DNA from: Chloroflexi bacterium UBA6019
Lineage (GTDB): Bacteria > Chloroflexota > Dormibacteria > Dormibacterales > Dormibacteraceae
Length of the DNA stretch: 10,974 bases
Reading direction: 5' to 3'
Assembly (NCBI GenBank): GCA_002427995.1
Contig: DIZV01000012.1
Span: 1 to 10,974 of the forward strand
Shown here: positions 1 to 6,763 of the stretch, piece by piece
How the letters are laid out: every line of letters starts with the position of its first letter
Numbering within the stretch: the first letter of the stretch is position 1
The notes under the pieces: model-generated
Told to the model about the DNA's origin: nothing
What the model saw: the letters and a program-made list of their open reading frames with translations, nothing else
Databases searched by the model: none
Made by a program: the position numbers and the translations under genes

Positions 1-437
1 AGCACCGCCAGCAGGAAGAGCGGCGGGTGGGAGAGCACGTGCCCGAGAGCGAACACAGCGGAGCTGCCGAGAACCGCCGCCAGGGGGCCCCAAACGGCCT
101 CGAAGGCGGCGTAGAGCGCGCCCCGAAAGGCGAGCTCCTCGCCGACCGAGATGGCGATCGCCGAGACGGCCAGCGGCGCCGGGAGCGCCGGAGCGCCATG
201 CCACCGCACCGCCGCGGGCAGCAGCAGGACGGCGCCGAGGGCAACGCCCGCGAGCAGCTTCAGGCCCAGGTTGGAGCGGGAGAGGCCGAGTGCCTCCGGC
301 TTCCAACCGAGAGCGCAGAGGCCGAGTGCGAGACCGCCGAAGGCGATCGTCGGGACCGGCCCGGTCGCTCGCTCGAGAAGCGCCCGGCCCCATTCGAGAG
401 CCAGGACGAGGACGACGACCACGCCCAGTCGGGCCAT
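1..437 (-). CDS. CPBP-family intramembrane glutamic protease (partial, C-terminus off window)
   Basis: Translating the minus strand from the ATG at 437 gives 145 residues that are still open at the window edge. Seen: hydrophobic segments at about residues 4-14, 28-45, 61-75 and 86-98. Then comes GEELAFRGALY, in which E100, E101 and R105 form the EExxxR motif 1 of the CPBP/Abi family (Rce1-like). FALGH at 129-133 forms the FxxxH motif 2. In this family the glutamates and histidine activate water to cleave peptides within the membrane. The second conserved His motif and remaining helices should lie beyond position 1. The start is 10 nt after the stop of the response regulator, so co-transcription with the kinase and regulator is likely. 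Bacterial members act in bacteriocin immunity, prenyl-protein processing or signalling proteolysis; the substrate here cannot be told. Family assignment is firm, role is open. Confidence 0.85.
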   Translation of the reverse strand, partial: MARLGVVVVLVLALEWGRALLERATGPVPTIAFGGLALGLCALGWKPEALGLSRSNLGLKLLAGVALGAVLLLPAAVRWHGAPALPAPLAVSAIAISVGEELAFRGALYAAFEAVWGPLAAVLGSSAVFALGHVLSHPPLFLLAV

Positions 438-447
438 GGCTGGAATG

Positions 448-1437
448 CTATCGAGTGGCCGCTTCGGGCTCCGAGACGAGATCGTTGACGATGGTGTGGA
501 AGACCTTGACGAGGTCGGCGTCCCACTGCGTGCCGGCGCCCCGGTCGAGGGTGGCGAGCGCCTCCGAATGGCTCAGGCCGGGTCGGTAGGGCCGGTCGCT
601 GATGAGGGCGTCGTAGGCATCGCAGATGGCGACGATCCGCGCCAGGAGCGGGATCGCGTCCCCCGCCAGGCCGTCCGGATACCCGCTGCCGTCGACCCGC
701 TCGTGGTGGTGGCGGATGATCGGCAGCAGATCGTGGGCCGAGCGCAGCGGCCCGGCGATCTCCTCGCCGATGAAGACGTGACGCTTGATTGTCTCGAACT
801 CCTCCACGTTCAGCGGCCCCGCCTTGAGGAGGATCGAGTCGGGGATCCCGATCTTGCCGATGTCATGGATGACGCCGCCCCAGAGAAGGTCGTCGACCGC
901 CTCCTCGTCGAGCCCCAGGGCCTCGCCGACGTGGCGCGCGTTCAGCCCAACCCGCCGGGTGTGGTCCTCGAGCGAGTGGTCTTTGGCCTCGACCGCCCGG
1001 GCGAGCGCAAAGATCGTGCGCTGGGCGTCGTCGAGCCGGTCGTAGAGCTGCTTCACCCTGAGCAGCGAGCGCACTCGCGCCACCAGCTCGACCCGCTCGA
1101 TCGGCTTGACGATGAAGTCGTCGGCGCCCACCTCGAGGCCGCGCACGCGGTCCGCGATCTGGCCGAGGGCGGTGACCATGACAACCGGGAGCAGCTTGCC
1201 CTCAGGGGACTCCTTCAGCCGCTGGCAGACCTCGTAGCCGTCCATCCGGGGCATCATCACGTCGAGCAGGACGAGGTCAGGGCATTCCTTCTTGACCAGC
1301 TCCAGCGCTTCGATCCCGTCGGTGGCGGTGATGACGCGGCAGTCAACGTCCGCCAGACACCCCTCGATCAGTTCGAGATTGAGAGGGTGATCGTCGACGA
1401 CCAACACCACCTGCTCCCGCTTGACCCGTTCAGTCAC
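448..1437 (-). CDS. Response regulator with REC and HD-GYP domains (predicted c-di-GMP phosphodiesterase)
   Basis: This 329-residue protein has a receiver domain (about 8-128). It shows the acidic pair D15/D16, phospho-acceptor D59 in LVLLDVMMP, T89 and K111 in VKPIE, so it looks competent for phosphorylation. A linker helix (129-150) leads to an HD-GYP domain (about 150-322). That domain has HDIGK (H191, D192, K195), H220, the HHE triplet (244-246), DGSGYP (249-254) and D273, the expected metal-site and GYP signatures. By family knowledge (RpfG-like) it hydrolyses cyclic di-GMP in the cytoplasm. There is no DNA-binding domain, so output is through the second messenger. The start is GTG, overlapping the kinase stop by 8 nt (GTGACTGA), with a ribosome site just upstream inside the kinase gene. 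The overlap makes the upstream hybrid kinase its obvious phosphodonor. Whether it cleaves c-di-GMP or another cyclic dinucleotide is not visible. Confidence 0.93.
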   Translation of the reverse strand: MTERVKREQVVLVVDDHPLNLELIEGCLADVDCRVITATDGIEALELVKKECPDLVLLDVMMPRMDGYEVCQRLKESPEGKLLPVVMVTALGQIADRVRGLEVGADDFIVKPIERVELVARVRSLLRVKQLYDRLDDAQRTIFALARAVEAKDHSLEDHTRRVGLNARHVGEALGLDEEAVDDLLWGGVIHDIGKIGIPDSILLKAGPLNVEEFETIKRHVFIGEEIAGPLRSAHDLLPIIRHHHERVDGSGYPDGLAGDAIPLLARIVAICDAYDALISDRPYRPGLSHSEALATLDRGAGTQWDADLVKVFHTIVNDLVSEPEAATR

Positions 1438-4400
1438 GGACCAGGACTCCCGGGTGTAAGGCCACTGCGGCTGACAGTATGGGCAATGCGTGCGTTCTCG
1501 GGTGATCCCGGAGGGCCTCCCGTAGCCAATCCTCGTCCGACTCGGAAAGCGAGTCGCCGAGGACGATGCCGGCCAGCCTCCGGCGGCGGGCGATCACGGC
1601 CGCCTCCCGGGCGGTGCCCGTCGCCATCACGCGATAGTTGCCGGACTCGAGCTGTGAGAGCAACGCGGGATCCTCCGCCGGACCGTGGACCACCAGCAGC
1701 AGCGGGCGCGCATCCGCCACCTCGCCCGGCCGGATCCGGGGCATCGTGACGGTGAAGGTGCTGCCGTTGCCCTCCACGCTGGCAAGGCTGATGCTGCCGC
1801 GCATCAATTGCAACAGGCGGCGGGTGAGGGCGAGTCCGAGCCCGGTACCCTCGGCGGTCTCGCCCTTGCCCTCGACCTGGGTGAATTCCTCGAAGATCCG
1901 CTGCTGCTGGGCGGGATGGATGCCAATCCCGGTGTCGATGACGGCGACCTCGGCGCTCCGGCCGGCCCGGACGGCGCGTACCCGGATGAGGCCGCCGGCG
2001 TTGGTGAACTTGATCGCGTTCGAGAGCAGGTTCAGCATCACCTGCAGGAACCGGCGCCGGTCGGCACGGATCCAGATCGGACTGTCCTGCTCGAGCAGGA
2101 GCTCAAGCGGCTTCGCGTCGGCCATCGGACGAAGCTGGTTGATCGCCTCCTCGAGCAGGGGCTGGAGCTCGATCGGCTCGAGGTCAACCTCCATCTGGCC
2201 GGCTTCCACCTTGCTGAGGTCGAGCACGTCGTTGATCAGGGCCAGCAGGTGGCGCCCGCTCGACTCGATGTGGCCGACATAGCGCTGCTGGCGCTCGTTC
2301 AAGGCGCCGGGGCCGGCGCCGGCGAGGAGCTGGGAAAAGCCGAGGATGGAGTTGAGAGGGGTCCGCAGCTCGTGGCTCATGGCCGCGACGAACCGCGACT
2401 TGGCCTCGCTCTCCTGCCGGCTGGTCTCGGCCAGGACGCGCTCTGTGAGGTCGCGGATCGACGCCGAGAACATTGGCTTGCCGTCCTGGAGGAAGGCTGC
2501 CACCGAGACCTCGATCGGGAATTGGACACCGTCCGACCGCAGCCCGATCGACTCGAAGCGGCGGCCTCCCCAGTCGGCGCGGCTGCGCAGGATCGCCTGC
2601 ATGTTCGCCACCTGGCCGGCGCGAAGGGGCTCGGGCGCGACCGTCGCCCAGATCTCCTTGCCGAGCACCTCCTCGCGGCTCCGGCCGAAAGTTCGCTCGG
2701 CGGCTGGGTTGAACTCGATGATCCGGCCGCGGCCGTCGGTGGCGATGATGCAGTCGAGGGCCGATCCGACGATCGCGCTCTTTCGCGCCTCGCTCTCCCG
2801 GAGCGCGTCCTCGGACCGCTTCCGCTCGGTGATGTCGTCGAAGATCGCGTAGAGGAAGTCGGCGTCGCCGGCGGGGTTGTGGACGGCGGTGAGGGTGACC
2901 TGGGCGAGAAAGCTCCCGCCCACCCGGCGCCTGATCGAACGCTCGAAGCGGAGCTGCTGGATGCGCCCGGCCACGAGGTCGGCGACCTGGCCCGGGAGGT
3001 CCTCGGCCCCGATCAGGCTCAGCGCGACCGGCTTCCCGACCAGGCCGCCCGCACGGTAGCCGGTCAGCTCCTCGGCTCGCCGGTTGAGCTCGAGGATGCG
3101 GAGCTCGAGGTCGAGTCTGGCGATGCCGACCGGCGCGGTGTCGAAGATGGCCCGGGTGCTCCGGGTGGACGCCACCAGGTCGGCATGGAGGCGGGCCGCC
3201 TCGAGCGAGGGTGCCACCACCGCCGCCAGCAATGTCAAGAGCTGAATGTCATCAGCGCTGTACGTGCGCCGGGTGGCCGAGGTTACGGCGATGGTGCCGG
3301 CCGGGCGGTCGCGGACCAGCAGGGGCACGACGAGGGCGCTCTTGACCCGGCCAACCTGAGGGCGCACGACCCGCTTGGCCTGGTCGTAGTCGGGGACCAC
3401 CACCGGGCGCCCGCTCTCGAAGGCCACCGCGCCGGCGCCGCCCTCGGCGAGGCTGATGATCGCGTTATCGGGGAAGAGGTTCGAGGTGTCGTGAAGGACC
3501 CTGAAACCCTGGCTCTCGTCGTCCCACCAGGTCAGCCCCGAGCTGGTCGAGCCGAGCAGGTCACGCGCCTTCTCGGCGGCGATCCGGGCCAGCTGGTTCG
3601 GCTCGAGTACGCCCGCCGCGGCCAGGGCCAACTCGTTTAGCGCCCGGAAGGTGCCCGCCTGGGCGTCGCTCTCCCGGGCGGCGGCGGCCGTCTGCAGCGC
3701 AGGTCCGATCTGGGCGGCCACCAGCGAGAGGATCTGGATCTCGTTCTCTGACCACACCCGCGGGGTGCGGTCCCAGACGCCGATCACGCCGACCGCGCGG
3801 TCGCCGGCGATCAGCGGGTAGCTCAGGCCCGCGGCGAGGCCGCGGTTGCTTGGTCCCGGCAGCCGGTGCTCCCAGGAGGCGTAGTCCTCGACCGCGTATG
3901 GGCGCCGGTTGGTGAAGGCGAGCCCGATTGCGCCCTCGCCGGGGCGGACCACCTGGTCGACGACCTCCCGTGTCGTCTCGTGGAGTGGTTGCAGGTTGCC
4001 ACTCAGGCGGTCGTAGTGGAAGATCACGGTTCCGTCGACCTGGAGGAGGTTGCGACAACCTTCGACCGCGGTCCGGGCCAGCTCCTGCGGGTCGAGGATG
4101 CCACCGGCGGCGACTGCCAGCTCGTGGAGGGTCTTGAAGAGCCGGGCCTGCTTTTCTCGCTCGGCCGAGAGGAAGGCGGCCTGGACGGCGGGCGCAACCT
4201 GGGCGGCGAGCAGGGTCAGCACGTTGCGAGGCTCGGCGAGGAAGAAGCCGCGCTCGCGGGAGCGGACGAGAAGGCAGCCGACCGCCTCATCCTGGAGCTT
4301 GAGCGGGATTCCGATCATGCTCCGGATCCCACCGTCGATTGCCCATTGATAGGCGTGCTCCCAGGTGGCGTAGTCGTCGACGACGATCATCTCCCCGGTC

Positions 4401-4717
4401 TCGCGGATCTGGCCGGTCATGCCCTGGCCCGCCGGCAACCCCTGGACCGGGAAGGCTACGGGGTGGTTGTCGGCCAGCACCCGGACCTTGTTTTCGGGCT
4501 CGAACCAGACCAGCGTGGCACTCCAGCCGCCGACGAGGTCGCGCGCGTGATCGATCGCCAGTCGCGAGAGCTCCGCCGGGTCGAGGACGCCGCTGGCCGC
4601 CAGCGCCACCTCATGCAGCGCCCGAAAGATCCGGGCCTGGACGGCGGCCTCGCTCGGTCGCGCCGGAGCAGACCCCATCAGAGCCATGAGATTGTCACGG
4701 GCCAAGTCATAGGGCAA
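1430..4717 (-). CDS. Soluble hybrid sensor histidine kinase: 3x GAF, 2x PAS, HisKA, HATPase, degenerate REC
   Basis: This 1095-residue protein has no membrane segment and is likely cytosolic. Order seen: GAF1 (about 26-182), GAF2 (190-345), GAF3 (353-508), PAS1 (517-635, ending DDITERK), PAS2 (641-762, ending RDLTER), HisKA (772-840) with H782 in SHELRTPLNS, and HATPase_c (883-993). The HATPase has N896/N900 (N box), DTGIG at 928-932 (G1), IFEEF (F box) and GTGLGL at 957-962 (G2). A receiver-like tail (1004-1095) follows. Autophosphorylation at H782 is well supported. The tail keeps D1055 at the phospho-acceptor position but has His-Gly in place of the acidic pair and ends before the conserved lysine, so it is probably a pseudo-receiver. 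The three GAF domains are near-exact tandem copies. No cysteine in a typical bilin-binding context is evident, so the ligand (gas, redox, small molecule) is unknown. The longest reading starts at TTG 4717 with a weak GGGG upstream; ATG at 4687 or 4678 would lose only 10-13 residues before GAF1. The stop overlaps the response-regulator start by 8 nt. Confidence 0.93.
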   Translation of the reverse strand: MPYDLARDNLMALMGSAPARPSEAAVQARIFRALHEVALAASGVLDPAELSRLAIDHARDLVGGWSATLVWFEPENKVRVLADNHPVAFPVQGLPAGQGMTGQIRETGEMIVVDDYATWEHAYQWAIDGGIRSMIGIPLKLQDEAVGCLLVRSRERGFFLAEPRNVLTLLAAQVAPAVQAAFLSAEREKQARLFKTLHELAVAAGGILDPQELARTAVEGCRNLLQVDGTVIFHYDRLSGNLQPLHETTREVVDQVVRPGEGAIGLAFTNRRPYAVEDYASWEHRLPGPSNRGLAAGLSYPLIAGDRAVGVIGVWDRTPRVWSENEIQILSLVAAQIGPALQTAAAARESDAQAGTFRALNELALAAAGVLEPNQLARIAAEKARDLLGSTSSGLTWWDDESQGFRVLHDTSNLFPDNAIISLAEGGAGAVAFESGRPVVVPDYDQAKRVVRPQVGRVKSALVVPLLVRDRPAGTIAVTSATRRTYSADDIQLLTLLAAVVAPSLEAARLHADLVASTRSTRAIFDTAPVGIARLDLELRILELNRRAEELTGYRAGGLVGKPVALSLIGAEDLPGQVADLVAGRIQQLRFERSIRRRVGGSFLAQVTLTAVHNPAGDADFLYAIFDDITERKRSEDALRESEARKSAIVGSALDCIIATDGRGRIIEFNPAAERTFGRSREEVLGKEIWATVAPEPLRAGQVANMQAILRSRADWGGRRFESIGLRSDGVQFPIEVSVAAFLQDGKPMFSASIRDLTERVLAETSRQESEAKSRFVAAMSHELRTPLNSILGFSQLLAGAGPGALNERQQRYVGHIESSGRHLLALINDVLDLSKVEAGQMEVDLEPIELQPLLEEAINQLRPMADAKPLELLLEQDSPIWIRADRRRFLQVMLNLLSNAIKFTNAGGLIRVRAVRAGRSAEVAVIDTGIGIHPAQQQRIFEEFTQVEGKGETAEGTGLGLALTRRLLQLMRGSISLASVEGNGSTFTVTMPRIRPGEVADARPLLLVVHGPAEDPALLSQLESGNYRVMATGTAREAAVIARRRRLAGIVLGDSLSESDEDWLREALRDHPRTHALPILSAAVALHPGVLVRD
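1447..1451 (-). promoter_or_regulatory. Ribosome binding site for the REC-HD-GYP gene
   Basis: GGGAG on the minus strand lies 9 nt before the GTG at 1437 and inside the end of the kinase gene. It supports the GTG start and translational coupling of kinase and regulator. Confidence 0.55.
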
Positions 4718-4727
4718 GTCCCCATCG

Positions 4728-4745
4728 GCTGGGAAGCATCCCAGC
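4728..4745 (-). repeat. Inverted repeat just upstream of the kinase start
   Basis: GCTGGGA and TCCCAGC form a perfect 7-bp dyad around a 4-nt loop, ending 10 nt before the TTG at 4717. No T-run follows on either strand, so it is not a normal terminator. It could be an operator or a 5' leader hairpin. In DNA this GC-rich, a 7-bp dyad can also occur by chance. Confidence 0.3.
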
Positions 4746-4803
4746 TACGTCGCGCCAACGTTGCGCGAACGAGTTCAGATCCCCCTCGGAGGCGGATTCG
4801 AAC

Positions 4804-4819
4804 GGCGGTTGCCACCGCC
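4804..4819 (-). terminator. Weak hairpin after the split-barrel gene (possible terminator or RNA-processing stem)
   Basis: On the minus strand GGCGGT-GGCA-ACCGCC makes a 6-bp GC stem with a 4-nt loop, 13 nt past the TAA of the split-barrel gene. Only GTTCG follows, with no U-tract, so intrinsic termination would be weak at best. Confidence 0.25.
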
Positions 4820-4832
4820 AATCCAGGGCTGC

Positions 4833-5744
4833 TTAATCAGCATCGGCCCTCCGCTGGAGGCGCGCGGCGCGCGGGGCGGACTGCTCGATGTCCGCCGTCT
4901 GGAGGGTGAACCCGCGCCACCAGGTTGCGCGCTCGGGCGCGAAGTGGAGGCCGAGACCGCTCGGGGGGACGTCCATCTCATAACGGCCGGCGACCTCCCG
5001 CTTGGCGTCCGCGTCCGCGCTGAAGCGGCCGCGGAGATAGGCGCCGATCATCCTCGTCGCCCGGTAGGCATGGTGCGACTCGATCGCGAGCCCGCCCACC
5101 GCCCGCCGGTCGATGCCGAGAAAGCCGGCGACCCCGATCACCACCGAGACGTGGCCGTTGGCCGTCCAGATCGCCGGTGCCATCAGCGGCACCCCGTCGA
5201 CCAGGGTGCAGACGTATGCGACCGGGACGCGGGTCAGTGCCCGCCTCACGCCGGCTGGCACGCCGGGCACGGTCGCCGGCGCGGCCGGGGGCGAGGAGAC
5301 CGAGGGCAGCGACCAGGCCCGAGAGATCCGGAGCCGGACCAGGGCCCGGTTCTGCGGCCACCATTCGCCCGGAATCGCGGCCAGGTCCCGCAGGTAACCA
5401 CCGATGAAGGCGGCATTCTTGAGCGCGTAGCCCGCCACACTCAGGTAGAGCTCGGGTCCGCCGAGGAATGCCCGCACCACTCCGGGCGCGGAACGGGGGT
5501 CGTAGATCTCAGCGTCGCCCTCGAGCAGGAGGCAATGGCTGCCGCCATCGACCAGGAAGCTGCATTCGGGCCGCTTGCGCGCCAGGGAGACCTTGACGGC
5601 GTGGCGGGAGGTGGTCAGCCAGATCGAACCGCCGCTGAAATGGAAGGCGGCCGGGTTGACCAGCGGGTAGCGCCCACCGTTCAGGGCGAGCATGCCAATC
5701 CGAGCACTGCTGAGCAACGCCCTGGCATCGGCGTCGAGGTTCAC
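4833..5744 (-). CDS. Tandem FMN-binding split-barrel protein (pyridoxamine 5'-phosphate oxidase-like)
   Basis: This 303-residue protein is about twice the length of a single-domain split-barrel flavoprotein. The first barrel (about 5-145) begins RIGMLALNGGRYPLVNPAAF and runs through IWLTTSRHAVKVSLARKRPE, CSFLVDGG and LLLEGDAEIYD to VRLRISRAWSL. That is the usual strand order of the PNPOx-like superfamily. After a proline/alanine linker (about 148-163), a second barrel-like stretch (165-282) starts VAYVCTLVDGVPLMAPAIW and ends HFAPERATWWRGF, echoing the R-x(n)-W end of the first. Family members bind FMN, F420 or heme and reduce or oxidise small substrates; which applies here is not visible. 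There is no signal peptide, so it is cytosolic. The start is GTG with GGAAG directly abutting it, 29 nt after the serine-hydrolase stop, so the pair is probably co-transcribed. The first barrel is confident, the second is inferred from pattern. Confidence 0.75.
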   Translation of the reverse strand: MNLDADARALLSSARIGMLALNGGRYPLVNPAAFHFSGGSIWLTTSRHAVKVSLARKRPECSFLVDGGSHCLLLEGDAEIYDPRSAPGVVRAFLGGPELYLSVAGYALKNAAFIGGYLRDLAAIPGEWWPQNRALVRLRISRAWSLPSVSSPPAAPATVPGVPAGVRRALTRVPVAYVCTLVDGVPLMAPAIWTANGHVSVVIGVAGFLGIDRRAVGGLAIESHHAYRATRMIGAYLRGRFSADADAKREVAGRYEMDVPPSGLGLHFAPERATWWRGFTLQTADIEQSAPRAARLQRRADAD

Positions 5745-5773
5745 CTTCCAACCGTACCGAACAGCGCCGGGCG

Positions 5774-6730
5774 TTAACGGGCGGCTTCGTAACTCCAGAC
5801 GGCTGCCGAGATCTGGGCGATGACGGGCCAGGCCAGGTTCCCATCGGGCCCGTCGGTCATCACGGCCAGCACATAGGGGCCGCTGGTTCCACCGCTGACG
5901 ATCGCGGCATCGTCGACCACGGGGGCGAGCTCTCCCGTCTTGTGGATGACAAGGGTGCCCGCCGGCACGCCCGCTGGGATTCCGCCCTCAAAGCGAGTGG
6001 TGGTCAGCTGCGGGTAGAGCCAGGCCTGGGCGTTGGCACCGCCGGCGCCGCCGGTCGCTTCGACGGTCATCAACCGGGCGAGGTCGTCGGCGGTCGTCAG
6101 GTTGCTGGCGAAGAAGTTCGAGTGCCGCGCCCCGAGCGAGGCCGCATAGACATTCAACGCGGCGGGCCCGCCGAGATCGCGGACCAGCATGTGCCCGGCC
6201 GTGTTGTCGGAGTAGATGCCTGCCCGCTGGGCGAGCTCGTTACGGGTGTAGCAGAGACCGGCCGAGTACTCGTCGAACCAGCCGTCCTCCCAGTCGCCAT
6301 CGGTGAAGCAGACCTTCCCGGCAGGGTTCAGTTTCCCCTGGGCGACCAGCTGCGCCTCTTCGATCAGCGCCGGCAGCTTATAGGTGCTCGCGGCGTCGAT
6401 CTGGGTCGATCCGCCGGCGTCCCAGGTGCTCGGCGCCAGACCGCCCAGTTCGACCAGGCTGACGCCGACCGGACCGCCGGAGACGGCGATGATCGCATTG
6501 ACCTTCTGGGCAAGGGCGTCGAATGGGGGATGAGCCGGGGCCGTCGCGAGGGTTGCCACCGGCTTCAGCGCGACCGGGGTTTCCGCTGCCGAGCTCATTT
6601 CGGCGACCGGTCTCACGCTCGCGGCAGGCTTCGGCGCGGATCCCGAGGCGCGGACATCGGCGAGGACAAATCCCACCGAGAAACTCACCATCCCGATGAG
6701 TAAGATCGCCAGCCCGGTCGCCCGCCACAT
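5774..6730 (-). CDS. Class-A beta-lactamase-fold serine hydrolase, membrane-anchored or exported
   Basis: Numbered from the ATG at 6730 this is 318 residues. A hydrophobic segment (about 4-24) after MWRATG is a signal peptide or anchor. An Ala/Pro/Val-rich linker (about 25-68) precedes the catalytic domain. Seen: ASTYKL with S115 and K118 (SxxK), YSDNTAG with S174-D175-N176 (SDN), and HKTGEL with K264-T265-G266 (KTG). These are in the right order for the penicillin-recognising serine enzymes. The segment where class-A lactamases have the omega loop with ExxLN reads ALNVYAASLGARHSNFF and then NLTTADDLARL, with no obvious Glu166 equivalent. It may therefore be a peptidase or esterase rather than an efficient beta-lactamase. 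C141 and C160 could form a disulfide outside the cytoplasm. A TTG at 6760 would add 10 residues. I prefer the ATG because it gives a normal signal sequence and leaves room for the repeat upstream. Drug resistance should not be assumed. Confidence 0.82.
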   Translation of the reverse strand: MWRATGLAILLIGMVSFSVGFVLADVRASGSAPKPAASVRPVAEMSSAAETPVALKPVATLATAPAHPPFDALAQKVNAIIAVSGGPVGVSLVELGGLAPSTWDAGGSTQIDAASTYKLPALIEEAQLVAQGKLNPAGKVCFTDGDWEDGWFDEYSAGLCYTRNELAQRAGIYSDNTAGHMLVRDLGGPAALNVYAASLGARHSNFFASNLTTADDLARLMTVEATGGAGGANAQAWLYPQLTTTRFEGGIPAGVPAGTLVIHKTGELAPVVDDAAIVSGGTSGPYVLAVMTDGPDGNLAWPVIAQISAAVWSYEAAR

Positions 6731-6763
6731 GTCCGAACCAGTAACGCGCAGGGTCCTCAACGT

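Larger units (their letters stand above)
4718..4832. other. 115-nt intergenic region upstream of the kinase gene
   Basis: This is the longest non-coding gap in the window and the most likely promoter region for the kinase/HD-GYP/CPBP block. It holds two short perfect inverted repeats (4804-4819 and 4728-4745) and a GAAC-N2-GTTC dyad (4767-4776). I see no convincing -35/-10 pair on the minus strand. Confidence 0.5.

Noticed and set aside
151..1749. Open frame of 532 codons on the plus strand
   Set aside because: It is antisense to the CPBP, HD-GYP and kinase-end genes and has no family-like blocks. It is a high-GC shadow.
1685..3640. Open frame of 651 codons on the plus strand
   Set aside because: It lies antisense to the kinase with its strong domain motifs. 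Its translation is rich in Arg, Ala, Gly, Asp and Leu with no recognisable domain, as expected of a GC-rich shadow frame.
4767..4776. GAAC-N2-GTTC dyad resembling a LexA (SOS) box
   Set aside because: Gram-positive LexA boxes need GAAC-N4-GTTC; the 2-nt spacing is wrong.
4794..4803. Minus-strand GTTCGAATCC, a tRNA T-loop signature, suggesting a tRNA or att remnant
   Set aside because: The flanking bases do not form a 5-bp T-stem (two mismatches), and no acceptor, D or anticodon arm can be drawn around it. No integrase is nearby.
3866..5777. Two plus-strand open frames of 347 and 338 codons spanning the kinase start and split-barrel gene
   Set aside because: Both are antisense to recognised genes, lack domain signatures and cross the intergenic gap without a ribosome site.
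5774..6730. Functional class-A beta-lactamase resistance gene
   Set aside because: No ExxLN omega-loop motif is seen, so hydrolytic resistance cannot be claimed from sequence; only the fold family is supported.
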